NCBI RefSeq assembly: GCF_900184245.1
Contig: NZ_FXXB01000008.1
Location: 744,001-808,000, forward strand
DNA: 64,000 nucleotides
From: Brachybacterium massiliense
GTDB lineage: Bacteria > Actinomycetota > Actinomycetes > Actinomycetales > Dermabacteraceae
Direction of reading: 5' to 3'
Made by a program: the position numbers and the translations under genes. The notes beneath the pieces were generated by a model, which saw nothing but the letters and a program-made list of their open reading frames with translations, was not told the origin of the DNA and did not search any database. Numbering within the stretch: the stretch's first letter is position 1; each line of letters begins with the position of its first letter. Of the stretch, positions 44,194-51,671 are shown one piece after another.

Positions 44194-44226
44194 AACTTCA
44201 TTCCACTGCGTTTCGGGAGTGAAGTT
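44194..44226. promoter_or_regulatory. Inverted repeat, candidate operator of the amino-sugar operon
   Basis: AACTTCATTCC (44194-44204) and GGAGTGAAGTT (44216-44226) are inverted copies with one mismatch around an 11-bp spacer, 60-92 bp upstream of the binding-protein start. Long spaced inverted repeats suit RpiR regulators, and the operon ends with one. No convincing -35/-10 pair could be fixed nearby. The rest of 44135-44340 holds no gene. Confidence 0.5.
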
Positions 44227-44340
44227 ACCACTTGAGCGACGCCTTGCCATCCCCCGGATCACGTCGTGCTCCGACTGTTACACAACCCCCTTGCCGAATT
44301 GGCGAGCCCCTGCAGCCCCTCGTCAGCCCTCGCGCACGGA

Positions 44341-44376
44341 CGACGGGCCCGGCACCTCGCGGTGCCGGGCCCGTCG
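44341..44376 (-). terminator. Intrinsic terminator of the Gfo/Idh/MocA gene
   Basis: A perfect 16-bp stem (CGACGGGCCCGGCACC and its complement) with the loop TCGC, 15 bp after the stop at 44391. It separates this gene from the amino-sugar operon. Confidence 0.85.
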
Positions 44377-44390
44377 GGGGTCGCGCCGCA

Positions 44391-45683
44391 TCACTCGGTG
44401 ACGGCGCCCTTGGCGGCCTCCTGCGCGGCGTACAGCGCCTCGAGGTCGATCGGCTCCTGCTCGGCGTCGAGGTCCTGCACCGGCAGCGGGCAGTCGCCGA
44501 GGTCGTGGATCGGCAGCCGCTCGCCGCCCTGGTTCATCGACTGGTGGGCGATGACGCCGGGGAGGGTGTAGCGGGCGGCCTGCCAGGCGTTGACCATGGG
44601 CTGCATGCCGTCGACCACGGCGCGTGCGAAGTCGTCGACCAGGAAGTGGTGGGCGCCCTCGTGTCCGTTGGGCATGCCCTGGAACTCCTTGGGCAGGCGT
44701 GCCTGGTGGTGGGCGGGCGCGGCACCGGCGACGAAGGCGTCGCGCAGCGCCTCGGAGACGTCCGCCAGGCGCGGGTCGTCCAGGCTCATGGTGGCCTGGG
44801 TGCTGATCAGATCGGTCACCTCGAGCACGCGCTGCTTGTCGTGCCAGTAGGTGACGTCGATGGTCTCCTCGAAGCTGGACTCCTCGCCGAAGAAGCGGAA
44901 GCGGGATTCGCGCTTGTGGCTGGGGTAGCCCACGCGGCGCAGCTCGTTGGTGCGGAAGGCGCCGCCGTTGTCCATGCCGAACAGGGCGAAGGCGTTGGAG
45001 ACGTCGTTGCCGAACATTGAGACGTCCTTGTCGAAGACGCCATCGCCGCGGGTATCGGGGCGGCCGAGCGCCGAGACGGAGGTGGCGTGGCGCTCCCCCA
45101 GCACTCCGAGGATGCCGCCGATGGAGTGGGTGGGGTAGAGCAGGGGCGGGTAGGAGGCGGTGGACCTCCACTGCTCGCCGCCGGAGTACTTGTAGGCGTC
45201 ATAGAAGCCGAGGTCCATGTCATGGACATAGTCGCCCTCGGCGTAGAACACCTCGCCGAAGGCGCCGGTGCGGTGGATGCGGCGGGCCAGCACCACAGCG
45301 GCGTTGTACTGGCTGGTCTCGCCCATCATGTACACCAGCCCCGTGCGCTCGACCTCTTCGGTGATCTGGCGGATCTCGTCCTCGTGGATCGCCATCGGCA
45401 CGGCGGAGTAGACGTGCTTGCCCGCGCGCAGGGCGGCCAGGGCGTGCTCACCGTGAGTCCAGCGCTGGGTGAAGATCGCGACCGCGTCGACGTCCGAGGC
45501 CAGCAGCTCCTCGAGCGTGTCGTAGCGGCCCGCGAAGCGCACGCCTCGTGCTTCGACGGCGTCGATCCGCTCGGGGACGGAGTCGACGGCGTAGAGCGCG
45601 TCGATCTCGGGGTGGGCGGCGAAGAGCTCCGCGAAGTGGGAGCCGAACTGGCCGATCCCGACGATGCCCAGCGTGAACGACAT
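44391..45683 (-). CDS. Gfo/Idh/MocA-family oxidoreductase
   Basis: A 430-aa cytosolic NAD(P)-dependent sugar or cyclitol dehydrogenase-like protein. The N-terminal Rossmann motif is LGIVGIGQFGSHFAELF (5-21). The family block HVYSAVPMAIHEDEIRQI stands where GKHV..EKP is usual: the Lys of the EKP motif is replaced (AVP), which is noteworthy for catalysis. HYPTHSIGG-like YPTHSIGGILGVLGE holds a conserved His. Very strong ribosome-binding site AAGGAGGAAAT. The GH109-type glycosidase subgroup of this superfamily also works on amino sugars, which would fit the neighbours, but this is not shown. Confidence 0.85.
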   Translation of the reverse strand: MSFTLGIVGIGQFGSHFAELFAAHPEIDALYAVDSVPERIDAVEARGVRFAGRYDTLEELLASDVDAVAIFTQRWTHGEHALAALRAGKHVYSAVPMAIHEDEIRQITEEVERTGLVYMMGETSQYNAAVVLARRIHRTGAFGEVFYAEGDYVHDMDLGFYDAYKYSGGEQWRSTASYPPLLYPTHSIGGILGVLGERHATSVSALGRPDTRGDGVFDKDVSMFGNDVSNAFALFGMDNGGAFRTNELRRVGYPSHKRESRFRFFGEESSFEETIDVTYWHDKQRVLEVTDLISTQATMSLDDPRLADVSEALRDAFVAGAAPAHHQARLPKEFQGMPNGHEGAHHFLVDDFARAVVDGMQPMVNAWQAARYTLPGVIAHQSMNQGGERLPIHDLGDCPLPVQDLDAEQEPIDLEALYAAQEAAKGAVTE

Positions 45684-45714
45684 ATTTCCTCCTTGAAAGT
45701 AAGTGACGGGGGCA

Positions 45715-45744
45715 ACGCTACGCCAGGGAGCACCCGGACGGCAA
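45715..45744 (-). promoter_or_regulatory. Promoter of the Gfo/Idh/MocA gene
   Basis: On the minus strand TTGCCG (45744-45739), an 18-bp spacer and TAGCGT (45720-45715), followed by a leader with the strong ribosome-binding site. Confidence 0.5.
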
Positions 45745-45770
45745 GCCGCTGGCGGCGCTGTCCGGAGCCC

Positions 45771-47129
45771 TCAGAGCCGGCGCCAGCGGCCCGAGCGCCA
45801 CACATCGCGCCACGGCGGCACGTCCTGCCCGCGAGCGGCCATCCGTCGCCGCAGGTTCTGCCTGGTCACGAGCATCCCCACCACCCCGATCGCGAGCATC
45901 GGCAGCTGCACCGCGAAGGCCAGGCGGAAGGCCTCGAGGTCATAGTTCCCGTCGGGCCGCAGAAGGTCCAGCACCACGCCGATCAGCAGGATCGCGGTGA
46001 GCCCGCCGAGGAACCCGCCCATGATCACCACGCCGGTGGCGGTGCCCAGCCGATGCCGGGCCAGATCCGTGCGCGGGAAGTCGAAGCCCACGCTGCTGGC
46101 CGGCCCGCCGATCGAGAAGCCGGCGACCAGCACGATCAGCAGCCAGATCGGGGCGGGCCCGGGCCACAGCACGAGCGCCGCGAGGGGCACCACGATGGCC
46201 GCCACGATCAGCAGCACGAGCGTGGAGCGGCGCAGCGGATGGCGCTGGGTGAGCGCGCCGATCAGCGGCCCTCCGATGATCGCGACGACCACCAGCACCG
46301 TCATCACCGCGGAGGCCGCGGGCCGGCTGAGCCCCTCCCCCGCCGTGAGATACGGATAGCCCCACATCATCGAGAAGGCGATGCCGGTGAACCCGGCGGT
46401 GTAGTGGGTGAAGAAGCCCAGCTGGGTGGAGGGGTGGCGGAGGATGCGGGCGAGCACCAGCGGGATCCTGCGCAGGTCCTGCCGCTGGCGCGGGCGCGGA
46501 ACCCCGGGCGGGGTCGCGCGGACCACCAGCAGCACCAGCAGCGCGGCGATCGCGCTGAGGGAGGCGGCCGACGTGAAGGCGGTGCCCCATCCGGCCACGC
46601 TCAGCACCGCCACGAAGGGCACCGCGGAGGCGATCTGCCCCACCTGGCCGAGGATGCCGGTGAGCTGGGTGAGCACCGGAACCCGTCCGGCGGGGAACCA
46701 GGCCGGGACCAGACGGATCGCGCTCGAGAAGGTCAGCGCGTCCCCGGCGCCCAGCACGATGCGGGCGATCATCGCGGTGCCCACGGTCTCGGTCTGTGCC
46801 ATCAGCAGCTGGCCCGCGCCCATCAGCAGCGCGCCCGCGACCAGGGTGACGCGGGAGCCGTAACGGTCCAGCAGCATCCCGGCGGGGATCTGGGCGAGGG
46901 CGTAGACGCCCAACTGCAGCACCACGAAGCTCGAGACGATGGTGGCGGAGGCACCGAAGCGATCGGCCGCCTCGAGCCCGGCGACGCCCATGGTGGTGCG
47001 CTGGAGGACCGCGACCGAGTACGCCATCACCGCGCCGATCCAGACCACGTACGCGCGTGCCCCGCCCAGACGGGACGCTACGGGCCGAGACGGCTCCGAC
47101 GGGGGCGCGACGGAATGTCGCTCGGCCAT
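45771..47129 (-). CDS. MFS transporter, NarK/nitrate-sulfonate-like branch
   Basis: A 452-aa carrier with 12 helices. AYVVWIGAVMAYSVAVLQRTTMGVAGLEAADRFGAS is helix 1, and PAGMLLDRYGSRVTLVAGALLMGAGQ is the MFS A-motif loop. DFPRTDLARHRLGTATGVVIMGGFLGGL is a further conserved block. It belongs with actinobacterial MFS proteins often labelled nitrate/nitrite transporters, but no substrate residues are recognised. GGCGGAG stands as binding site before the ATG at 47129. Confidence 0.85.
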   Translation of the reverse strand: MAERHSVAPPSEPSRPVASRLGGARAYVVWIGAVMAYSVAVLQRTTMGVAGLEAADRFGASATIVSSFVVLQLGVYALAQIPAGMLLDRYGSRVTLVAGALLMGAGQLLMAQTETVGTAMIARIVLGAGDALTFSSAIRLVPAWFPAGRVPVLTQLTGILGQVGQIASAVPFVAVLSVAGWGTAFTSAASLSAIAALLVLLVVRATPPGVPRPRQRQDLRRIPLVLARILRHPSTQLGFFTHYTAGFTGIAFSMMWGYPYLTAGEGLSRPAASAVMTVLVVVAIIGGPLIGALTQRHPLRRSTLVLLIVAAIVVPLAALVLWPGPAPIWLLIVLVAGFSIGGPASSVGFDFPRTDLARHRLGTATGVVIMGGFLGGLTAILLIGVVLDLLRPDGNYDLEAFRLAFAVQLPMLAIGVVGMLVTRQNLRRRMAARGQDVPPWRDVWRSGRWRRL

Positions 47130-47581
47130 TCGTTACTCCGCCCCCTATACCCGTCGACCTGCGGCCGCCGTCGTTGTCGGCCGTCGTCGTGCGCCGGTGC
47201 GGCCCGCCCTAGGCTACCGCCTAGGAATCGGGCGGGACCAGCGTGAGTCGCAGCTCTCGCCGACGCGAGTCGGCGGGGCTCGAGGCGACCACGGCGCCCG
47301 CGGACCGAATCCGTGACCCGCTTCCTGGCGCGCCTGCTCCTGATACCTGGCCGACCAACCAGACCCCGGTGGTCGGGAGTACTCACAAGGTAACGGGTAG
47401 ATTCAGGAATGGCCGCACTCAACCCGTCGAATATCGTGGGTCGCAGCCCAAACAGCCAGAACTACTGAGTGGCCTCTGATAGATCACAAATGGGTAACAC
47501 TCCATCAACCATCCCCCAGCGGCCAAGGTTACGACTACCTTGCGGGGTAACTCATATCACTCACGTTCGAGGAGGCGCATC
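47130..47581. other. Non-coding region at the left edge of the low-GC island
   Basis: 452 bp without a credible gene on either strand. G+C falls from the usual level to 30 of 60 in 47461-47520. Four GGTAAC/GTTACC motifs lie at about 47394, 47489, 47527 and 47545. CAAGGT-N7-ACCTTG (47524-47542) is a possible operator 40 bp before the secreted-protein gene. Confidence 0.6.
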
Positions 47582-47896
47582 ATGAAACGACGCTTGTCCA
47601 CCCTGGCGGCGACGTTGCTCATTGCCCTACTGGGGCTCAGTGCAGCCCCGGCGCTCGCTGCCACTGAATCCGGCTCGATCAACTGCAGTGCAGGGGGCGG
47701 CAAGGTCGGGGTTCGGGCTGAGCAGCAGCGCCTCGGCGCCCTGTCGGCCACCGTCAACGGCTCCACGCTTTTCAGTGTCAATGGTTATTACCACTACTCC
47801 AAGACATCGCTGGTTTCCAGCGGTAACTGGAGCGCCTCATCGAACACCTTGCTCTACAGCGGAACCTACGCCTGGTGCCAGGGCGGCATCGGCTGA
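47582..47896 (+). CDS. Small secreted two-cysteine protein (candidate bacteriocin-like product)
   Basis: 104 aa. A clear Sec signal peptide (residues 1-26, MKRR then a Leu/Ala core, cleavage after APALA) precedes a mature chain of about 78 residues. It is rich in Ser, Gly, Thr, Asn and Tyr, and has exactly two cysteines (35 and 99), which would close almost the whole chain in one disulfide. Strong binding site CGAGGAGG. Base composition is lower in G+C than the window. I do not recognise the family. The size, export signal and following ABC genes recall lactococcin-972-type loci, but I see no sequence match that proves it. The in-frame ATG at 47540 lies before the ribosome-binding site. Confidence 0.8.
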   Translation: MKRRLSTLAATLLIALLGLSAAPALAATESGSINCSAGGGKVGVRAEQQRLGALSATVNGSTLFSVNGYYHYSKTSLVSSGNWSASSNTLLYSGTYAWCQGGIG

Positions 47897-47900
47897 CCTC

Positions 47901-48614
47901 ATGCGGCTTCGCACTTCGCCGACCCGCTGGGTACTGACCGCGATCCTCGCAGTAACAGTGCTCGGCGGGTGCAACGCACCGTTCAACGAAACCCCCGACG
48001 ACCCGACGCCCGACACGATCGACGCCAGCACCTGGGCGCCGAGCCAGCCGATCTCGCATCCCACCTACACCGAGGCCGAACAGTTGGAGTGGCGAGAGGG
48101 ATGGCTCATCTCCATGGCGCAGGAGAGCGGTATGGTAGATCCTCCGGAAGTCGATCTCATCCGCTGGACGACGTCGATGCGGGAGTATCAGGAATCTTAC
48201 GCAGAGTGCTCCACGAATGCGGGTTTCCCGCAAACCCTAGATACACTCGGACTGCCGTACTTCGATCCTCCCCCGCCAGCCTCTCAAAAAGAGGCGCTCG
48301 ATCTCGTGCTGTACACCTGCAATGCCCAGTATTCGCCTTTGCCTCAACTCATGGACGACTGGTCCCCCGACCAGCTCGGGCTCCTCTGGGACTACTGGAA
48401 CGAAGCGTTCCTGCCCTGTCTCGAGGCTCAAGAAGTGGAGCTCCCCGATGGCCCGGTCCCTTCGCGCGAGACCTACGTCGAGACCTTCTACAGCGATCCA
48501 GATTCACGCTGGTGGCCTTACGAGGCGTTGTTCTCCCTCCCCGAGGACCGGCTGGACCCTGTAGCGGCAATGTGCCCGCCCTATCCTCCGGATGAACACT
48601 TCTACGGTTCCTGA
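47901..48614 (+). CDS. Hypothetical lipoprotein of the secreted-peptide locus
   Basis: 237 aa. The signal peptide has a lipobox TVLGGC (Cys 24), so it is anchored outside the cell. The mature part is acidic, rich in Trp, Tyr and Pro, with five further Cys. There is no known domain that I recognise. G+C is low (33 of 60 in 48181-48240), which suggests transfer. It starts four bases after the small secreted protein, so they are co-expressed. Possible roles are immunity, anchoring or maturation of the peptide; none is shown. Confidence 0.8.
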   Translation: MRLRTSPTRWVLTAILAVTVLGGCNAPFNETPDDPTPDTIDASTWAPSQPISHPTYTEAEQLEWREGWLISMAQESGMVDPPEVDLIRWTTSMREYQESYAECSTNAGFPQTLDTLGLPYFDPPPPASQKEALDLVLYTCNAQYSPLPQLMDDWSPDQLGLLWDYWNEAFLPCLEAQEVELPDGPVPSRETYVETFYSDPDSRWWPYEALFSLPEDRLDPVAAMCPPYPPDEHFYGS

Positions 48615-48632
48615 CGCCCACCGAAAGCCACC

Positions 48633-49742
48633 ATGACCTCCGGTTCCCGCTCCCCCGCCCGGCTCCTGCTACTGGTCCTGCTGTGCCTCGTGCTCCTCGC
48701 CGCCGCGTTCTGGGCGGGGCGCGTCACCGTCGGCCCTTCTCCGATCGACGCCGTGGAGGAGACGGGCGCACCAGTCGTGACCGTCAGCACTCAAGAGGTG
48801 GGCCGCTCCTTCACCCTCGTCACGACGGTGACCCAGAGCTTCGCACCGATCGCGGTCAACTCCCTGACAGGCACCGTCACCGCGGTCGGCGAGCCGGGGC
48901 CTGTCGACATCGGAGACCTGTTGTACGCGGTGGATCTCGTCCCCGTGCGCGCTGTGCCGGGCGAGGTGCCGTTCTACCGCGACCTCGAGCCGGGCTCCCG
49001 CGGTGACGACGTCGCACAGATCCAGGACGCCTTGCGGGAGCTCGGCCATCTCGGCCATGAGGCCGACGGGAACTTCGATGCCGCGACGGAGCGGGCCGTG
49101 CGGGCCTGGCAGCGGGAGTCGGGACGCCCCGCCACCGGATCTCTGCCCCACGGCGAGCTCGTCGCAATCCCCCACCTTCCCAGCCCCGTCCGGCTCGACT
49201 CCACGGTGGTCGGCGTCGGGCTCCAGGTCGCCGGCGGTGAGACAGCAGTGACGGTCCCGGCCGGTGAGCCTCGATTCGTCATGTCGGTGTCCACGGCGCA
49301 GGCGCAGCTCATCCCGTCCGACGCCACCTTGACGGTGCACTCCGGCGAGGACTCATGGCCAGCGATCATTGCCGAATCGGGGCCGGGCGACACCGGGACG
49401 GATCTCGTCCTCGCTGCGCCGGACGGCGGCCCGGTCTGCGGCGAGCAGTGCGCGAGCCTCTCGGGCGCCGAGAGCCTCAACCTGATGACCGACGTGCTCC
49501 TCGTCCCCGCCCAGTCCGGCCCGGCGGTCCCGCAGGCCGCGATCCTCACCGGGGCCGACGGCCGCACCACGGTCCGCCTCGCCGGCAGCGGCGAGAGCGT
49601 CGAGGTGACGGTCCTTGGCGTGCAGGACGGGATCGCCGTGGTCGACGGCCTGAGCGACGGCCAAGAAATCCAGCTCCCGCAGGGCGATGCACCGTTGGAG
49701 ACCAGCGGGGACAGTCCCCCGGCCTCGGACGGTGGAGAATGA
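48633..49742 (+). CDS. Membrane-anchored adaptor with peptidoglycan-binding domain (HlyD/MacA-like)
   Basis: 369 aa. One N-terminal membrane anchor (10-28). An early beta region follows (FTLVTTVTQSFAPIAVNSLTGTVTAVG). A peptidoglycan-binding-1 domain at about 118-170 has PGSRGDDVAQIQDALRELGHL and GNFDAATERAVRAWQ. Then come beta-barrel and lipoyl-like parts (VPAQSGPAVPQAAILTGADG and DGIAVVDGLSDGQEIQL, typical of membrane-fusion proteins) and a CGEQC pair. Such adaptors pair with MacB-type ABC transporters. Its stop overlaps the ATPase start (ATGA). It would connect the exporter with the cell wall. Confidence 0.85.
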   Translation: MTSGSRSPARLLLLVLLCLVLLAAAFWAGRVTVGPSPIDAVEETGAPVVTVSTQEVGRSFTLVTTVTQSFAPIAVNSLTGTVTAVGEPGPVDIGDLLYAVDLVPVRAVPGEVPFYRDLEPGSRGDDVAQIQDALRELGHLGHEADGNFDAATERAVRAWQRESGRPATGSLPHGELVAIPHLPSPVRLDSTVVGVGLQVAGGETAVTVPAGEPRFVMSVSTAQAQLIPSDATLTVHSGEDSWPAIIAESGPGDTGTDLVLAAPDGGPVCGEQCASLSGAESLNLMTDVLLVPAQSGPAVPQAAILTGADGRTTVRLAGSGESVEVTVLGVQDGIAVVDGLSDGQEIQLPQGDAPLETSGDSPPASDGGE

Positions 49743-50386
49743 CGCGCCCCGTCCTGGCCGTGGCCGACCTGCGTTTTCGGTACTCGCGGCGCGGAGAGGA
49801 GATGTACCACGGCCTCGACCATTCCTTCGTGCCCGGCACCGTCACCGCACTGACCGGTCCCTCCGGCCGGGGGAAGTCGACCCTGCTGTACGTCCTCGGC
49901 CTCCTCCTCACCCCCATGTCCGGGGCGGTGTCCCTCGCCGGTCGGGCCGTGTCCTCGGCTCCCGACGCCGAGCGCTCTGCCCTGCGCGCCCGGCGCTTCG
50001 GCTTCGTCTTCCAGGACGCCGAACTCGATCCCACCCGCACGATCCTCGACGCGGTGTGCGAGGCCGGCCTCTACGGCGGAGGTCGGCCCGGCGAGCTGCG
50101 CTCCGCAGCGACGACGTTGCTCACGCGTTTCGGCCTCGATCATCGGGCCGCCCACCGCCCGGGGCAGATCAGCGGCGGGCAGGCGCAGCGCGTCGCGCTC
50201 TGCCGGGCGCTGCTGAACGACCCCGACGTCGTGCTCGCGGACGAACCCACCGGCAACCTCGACCGCGACAACGCGAATCTGGTGCTCGGGGCGCTCGCCG
50301 ATGTCGCGGCGGAGGGGCGTACGGTCATCGTCGCGACCCACGACGAGCACGTGGTCGACCGCTGCGACGAGATGCTGGCCCTGTGA
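49739..50386 (+). CDS. ABC transporter ATP-binding protein (MacB/LolD type)
   Basis: A 215-aa ATPase subunit. Walker A is GPSGRGKSTLL (about 39-49), with Arg where Ser is usual. The Q-loop is FGFVFQDAELDP, the signature ISGGQAQRVALCRALL, Walker B VVLADEPTGNLD, and the switch His is in IVATHDEHV. It overlaps the adaptor stop (ATGA) and the permease start (GTGA), so the three are made together. Confidence 0.92.
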   Translation: MTRPVLAVADLRFRYSRRGEEMYHGLDHSFVPGTVTALTGPSGRGKSTLLYVLGLLLTPMSGAVSLAGRAVSSAPDAERSALRARRFGFVFQDAELDPTRTILDAVCEAGLYGGGRPGELRSAATTLLTRFGLDHRAAHRPGQISGGQAQRVALCRALLNDPDVVLADEPTGNLDRDNANLVLGALADVAAEGRTVIVATHDEHVVDRCDEMLAL

Positions 50387-51471
50387 GACCCGCGATCTTG
50401 CTCCGTGAGGCGGCGGCGAGCGCCCTCGCCGCCCGCATCCCGTCGGCCCTTGTCGTGTTGGTCTCTGCAGCGATGTGCCTGGTCGCTATCCTCACGGCGG
50501 GACAGGCGGAGGCGAGCCGGCGCGCCATCCACGAGCAGCTCTCGGGACCCGATGCCCGGCTGCTCTCGATGACGGCCGAGGTCGGCGCGGAGTTCATCAA
50601 TCCCGCGACCGTCGGCGTCCTCCAGGGGCTCGACGACGCCGAGGCCGTCCTCGCGCGCACGCCGGCCACTGACGTGGTAAACGCTGCGCTCGGCTCCGGG
50701 AGCGACGCCGCGCCCCTGTGGGACGTCACCGGGGACCTGCCGCAGGCGGTGACCCTCATCGGCGGGCGCTGGCCCGCACCGGGAGAGGCCCTCGTGTCGG
50801 AGCGCGCGCAGGAGGTGTTCGGTCTCGAGACCGGGGTCGGGGCCGTCGAGACGGTCGACGGTCGCCAAATACCCGTCGTCGGGATCTACGCCCCCACCGA
50901 TGCCTTCGCGCACCTCGACAGCGGCGTTCTCGGCGCGACGGATGGCTCGGCGCGGCTGTCTACGGTCGACGTACTCGCATCGTCCCTCGCCGCGGTCGCG
51001 CCGATGCACAGCGCCGCGCTGGCAGTCCTCGCGCCTCCGGACCCGACGATGATCACCGTCTCCTCACCGCTCACTGCCGCCCGGACGGCGCTCGAACTCG
51101 ATGCGCAACTCGCGGCCTCGGCGCGGCAGCTTCTGGCGATCGTACTCGGCGCGGGGCTCTTCCTCGTCGCGACGGTCGTGCTCGCGGACGTGATGATCCG
51201 CAGCCGCGACCTCGGCCGCCGTCGCACTCTCGGCATCGGTCGGCTCGATCTCGTCCTGCTCGTCTCGGTGCGCACGGCACTCGCGGCGGTGCCCGGCGCC
51301 GCTCTTGCAGCCGCCGCCGGCTTGAGCCTAGGGATGGCCGACGCGATGGTGCCACCGAGGGTCGTCGTCGCGATCGCCGTGCTCGGTATCGCGACGGCGT
51401 TCGCGGCCGCGGTCCCTCCGGCAGCCTTCGCGGCGCGACGTGACCCGGTCCGCGTGATGCGCACGGCTTGA
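50383..51471 (+). CDS. ABC transporter permease, FtsX/MacB type
   Basis: 362 aa. An N-terminal helix (about 15-37) is followed by an external domain of about 200 residues with the MacB-like block GGRWPAPGEALVSERAQEVFGL. Three C-terminal helices follow (LLAIVLGAGLFLVATVVLADVM, VLLVSVRTALAAVPGAALAAA, VVVAIAVLGIATAFAAAVPP). This is the FtsX topology, in which the transporter works on substrates outside the membrane. The GTG start overlaps the ATPase stop. It is the last gene of the locus; the trp promoter begins 50 bp later. Confidence 0.88.
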   Translation: MRPAILLREAAASALAARIPSALVVLVSAAMCLVAILTAGQAEASRRAIHEQLSGPDARLLSMTAEVGAEFINPATVGVLQGLDDAEAVLARTPATDVVNAALGSGSDAAPLWDVTGDLPQAVTLIGGRWPAPGEALVSERAQEVFGLETGVGAVETVDGRQIPVVGIYAPTDAFAHLDSGVLGATDGSARLSTVDVLASSLAAVAPMHSAALAVLAPPDPTMITVSSPLTAARTALELDAQLAASARQLLAIVLGAGLFLVATVVLADVMIRSRDLGRRRTLGIGRLDLVLLVSVRTALAAVPGAALAAAAGLSLGMADAMVPPRVVVAIAVLGIATAFAAAVPPAAFAARRDPVRVMRTA

Positions 51472-51521
51472 GGGCATCGCCTGGGACGCATGAGTCGATG
51501 CACGTCGTGCCGCCCCACCCC

Positions 51522-51527
51522 TATACT
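51522..51527 (+). promoter_or_regulatory. -10 element of the trp leader
   Basis: TATACT ends seven bases before the leader-peptide ATG at 51535. The best -10 in the window. Confidence 0.65.
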
Positions 51528-51534
51528 CATCACC

Positions 51535-51567
51535 ATGCGTATCACGATGACCTGGTGGACCGCCTGA
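51535..51567 (+). CDS. trpL: trp operon leader peptide
   Basis: A ten-codon ORF, MRITMTWWTA, with two adjacent Trp codons (TGG TGG at 51553-51558). It starts a likely leaderless transcript. Ribosome pausing at the Trp codons when charged tRNA-Trp is scarce would set the fold of the downstream attenuator. Too short for ordinary gene finders. Confidence 0.9.
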   Translation: MRITMTWWTA

Positions 51568-51627
51568 GGGCGGTTCCCTGTCGCATGCGCTGACACCGAA
51601 GCCGCCCGTCGCCGGGCGGCTTCTTCT
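51559..51627 (+). promoter_or_regulatory. trp attenuator (pause, antiterminator and terminator hairpins)
   Basis: Strand 1 ACCGCC (51559-51564) pairs with strand 2 GGCGGT (51569-51574). Strand 2, as GGGCGG (51568-51573), can instead pair with strand 3 CCGCCC (51602-51607). Strand 3 GAAGCCGCCCG (51598-51608) pairs perfectly with strand 4 (51613-51623) around TCGC and is followed by TTCT, forming the terminator. A complete classical attenuator. Confidence 0.9.
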
Positions 51628-51671
51628 GCAATGACGCAGCCCGGGACGGGCCCATACCTCGAAGGACCCTC

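Noticed and set aside
47243-47479. A 78-codon open frame at the island edge
   Set aside because: No ribosome-binding site, Arg/Pro-rich start and no recognisable pattern; it runs through the composition change, as a chance frame would.
47582-47896. Calling the small secreted protein lactococcin 972
   Set aside because: Size, signal peptide and ABC context fit, but I cannot match the family's conserved pattern, and the two cysteines are atypical. Left as a candidate.
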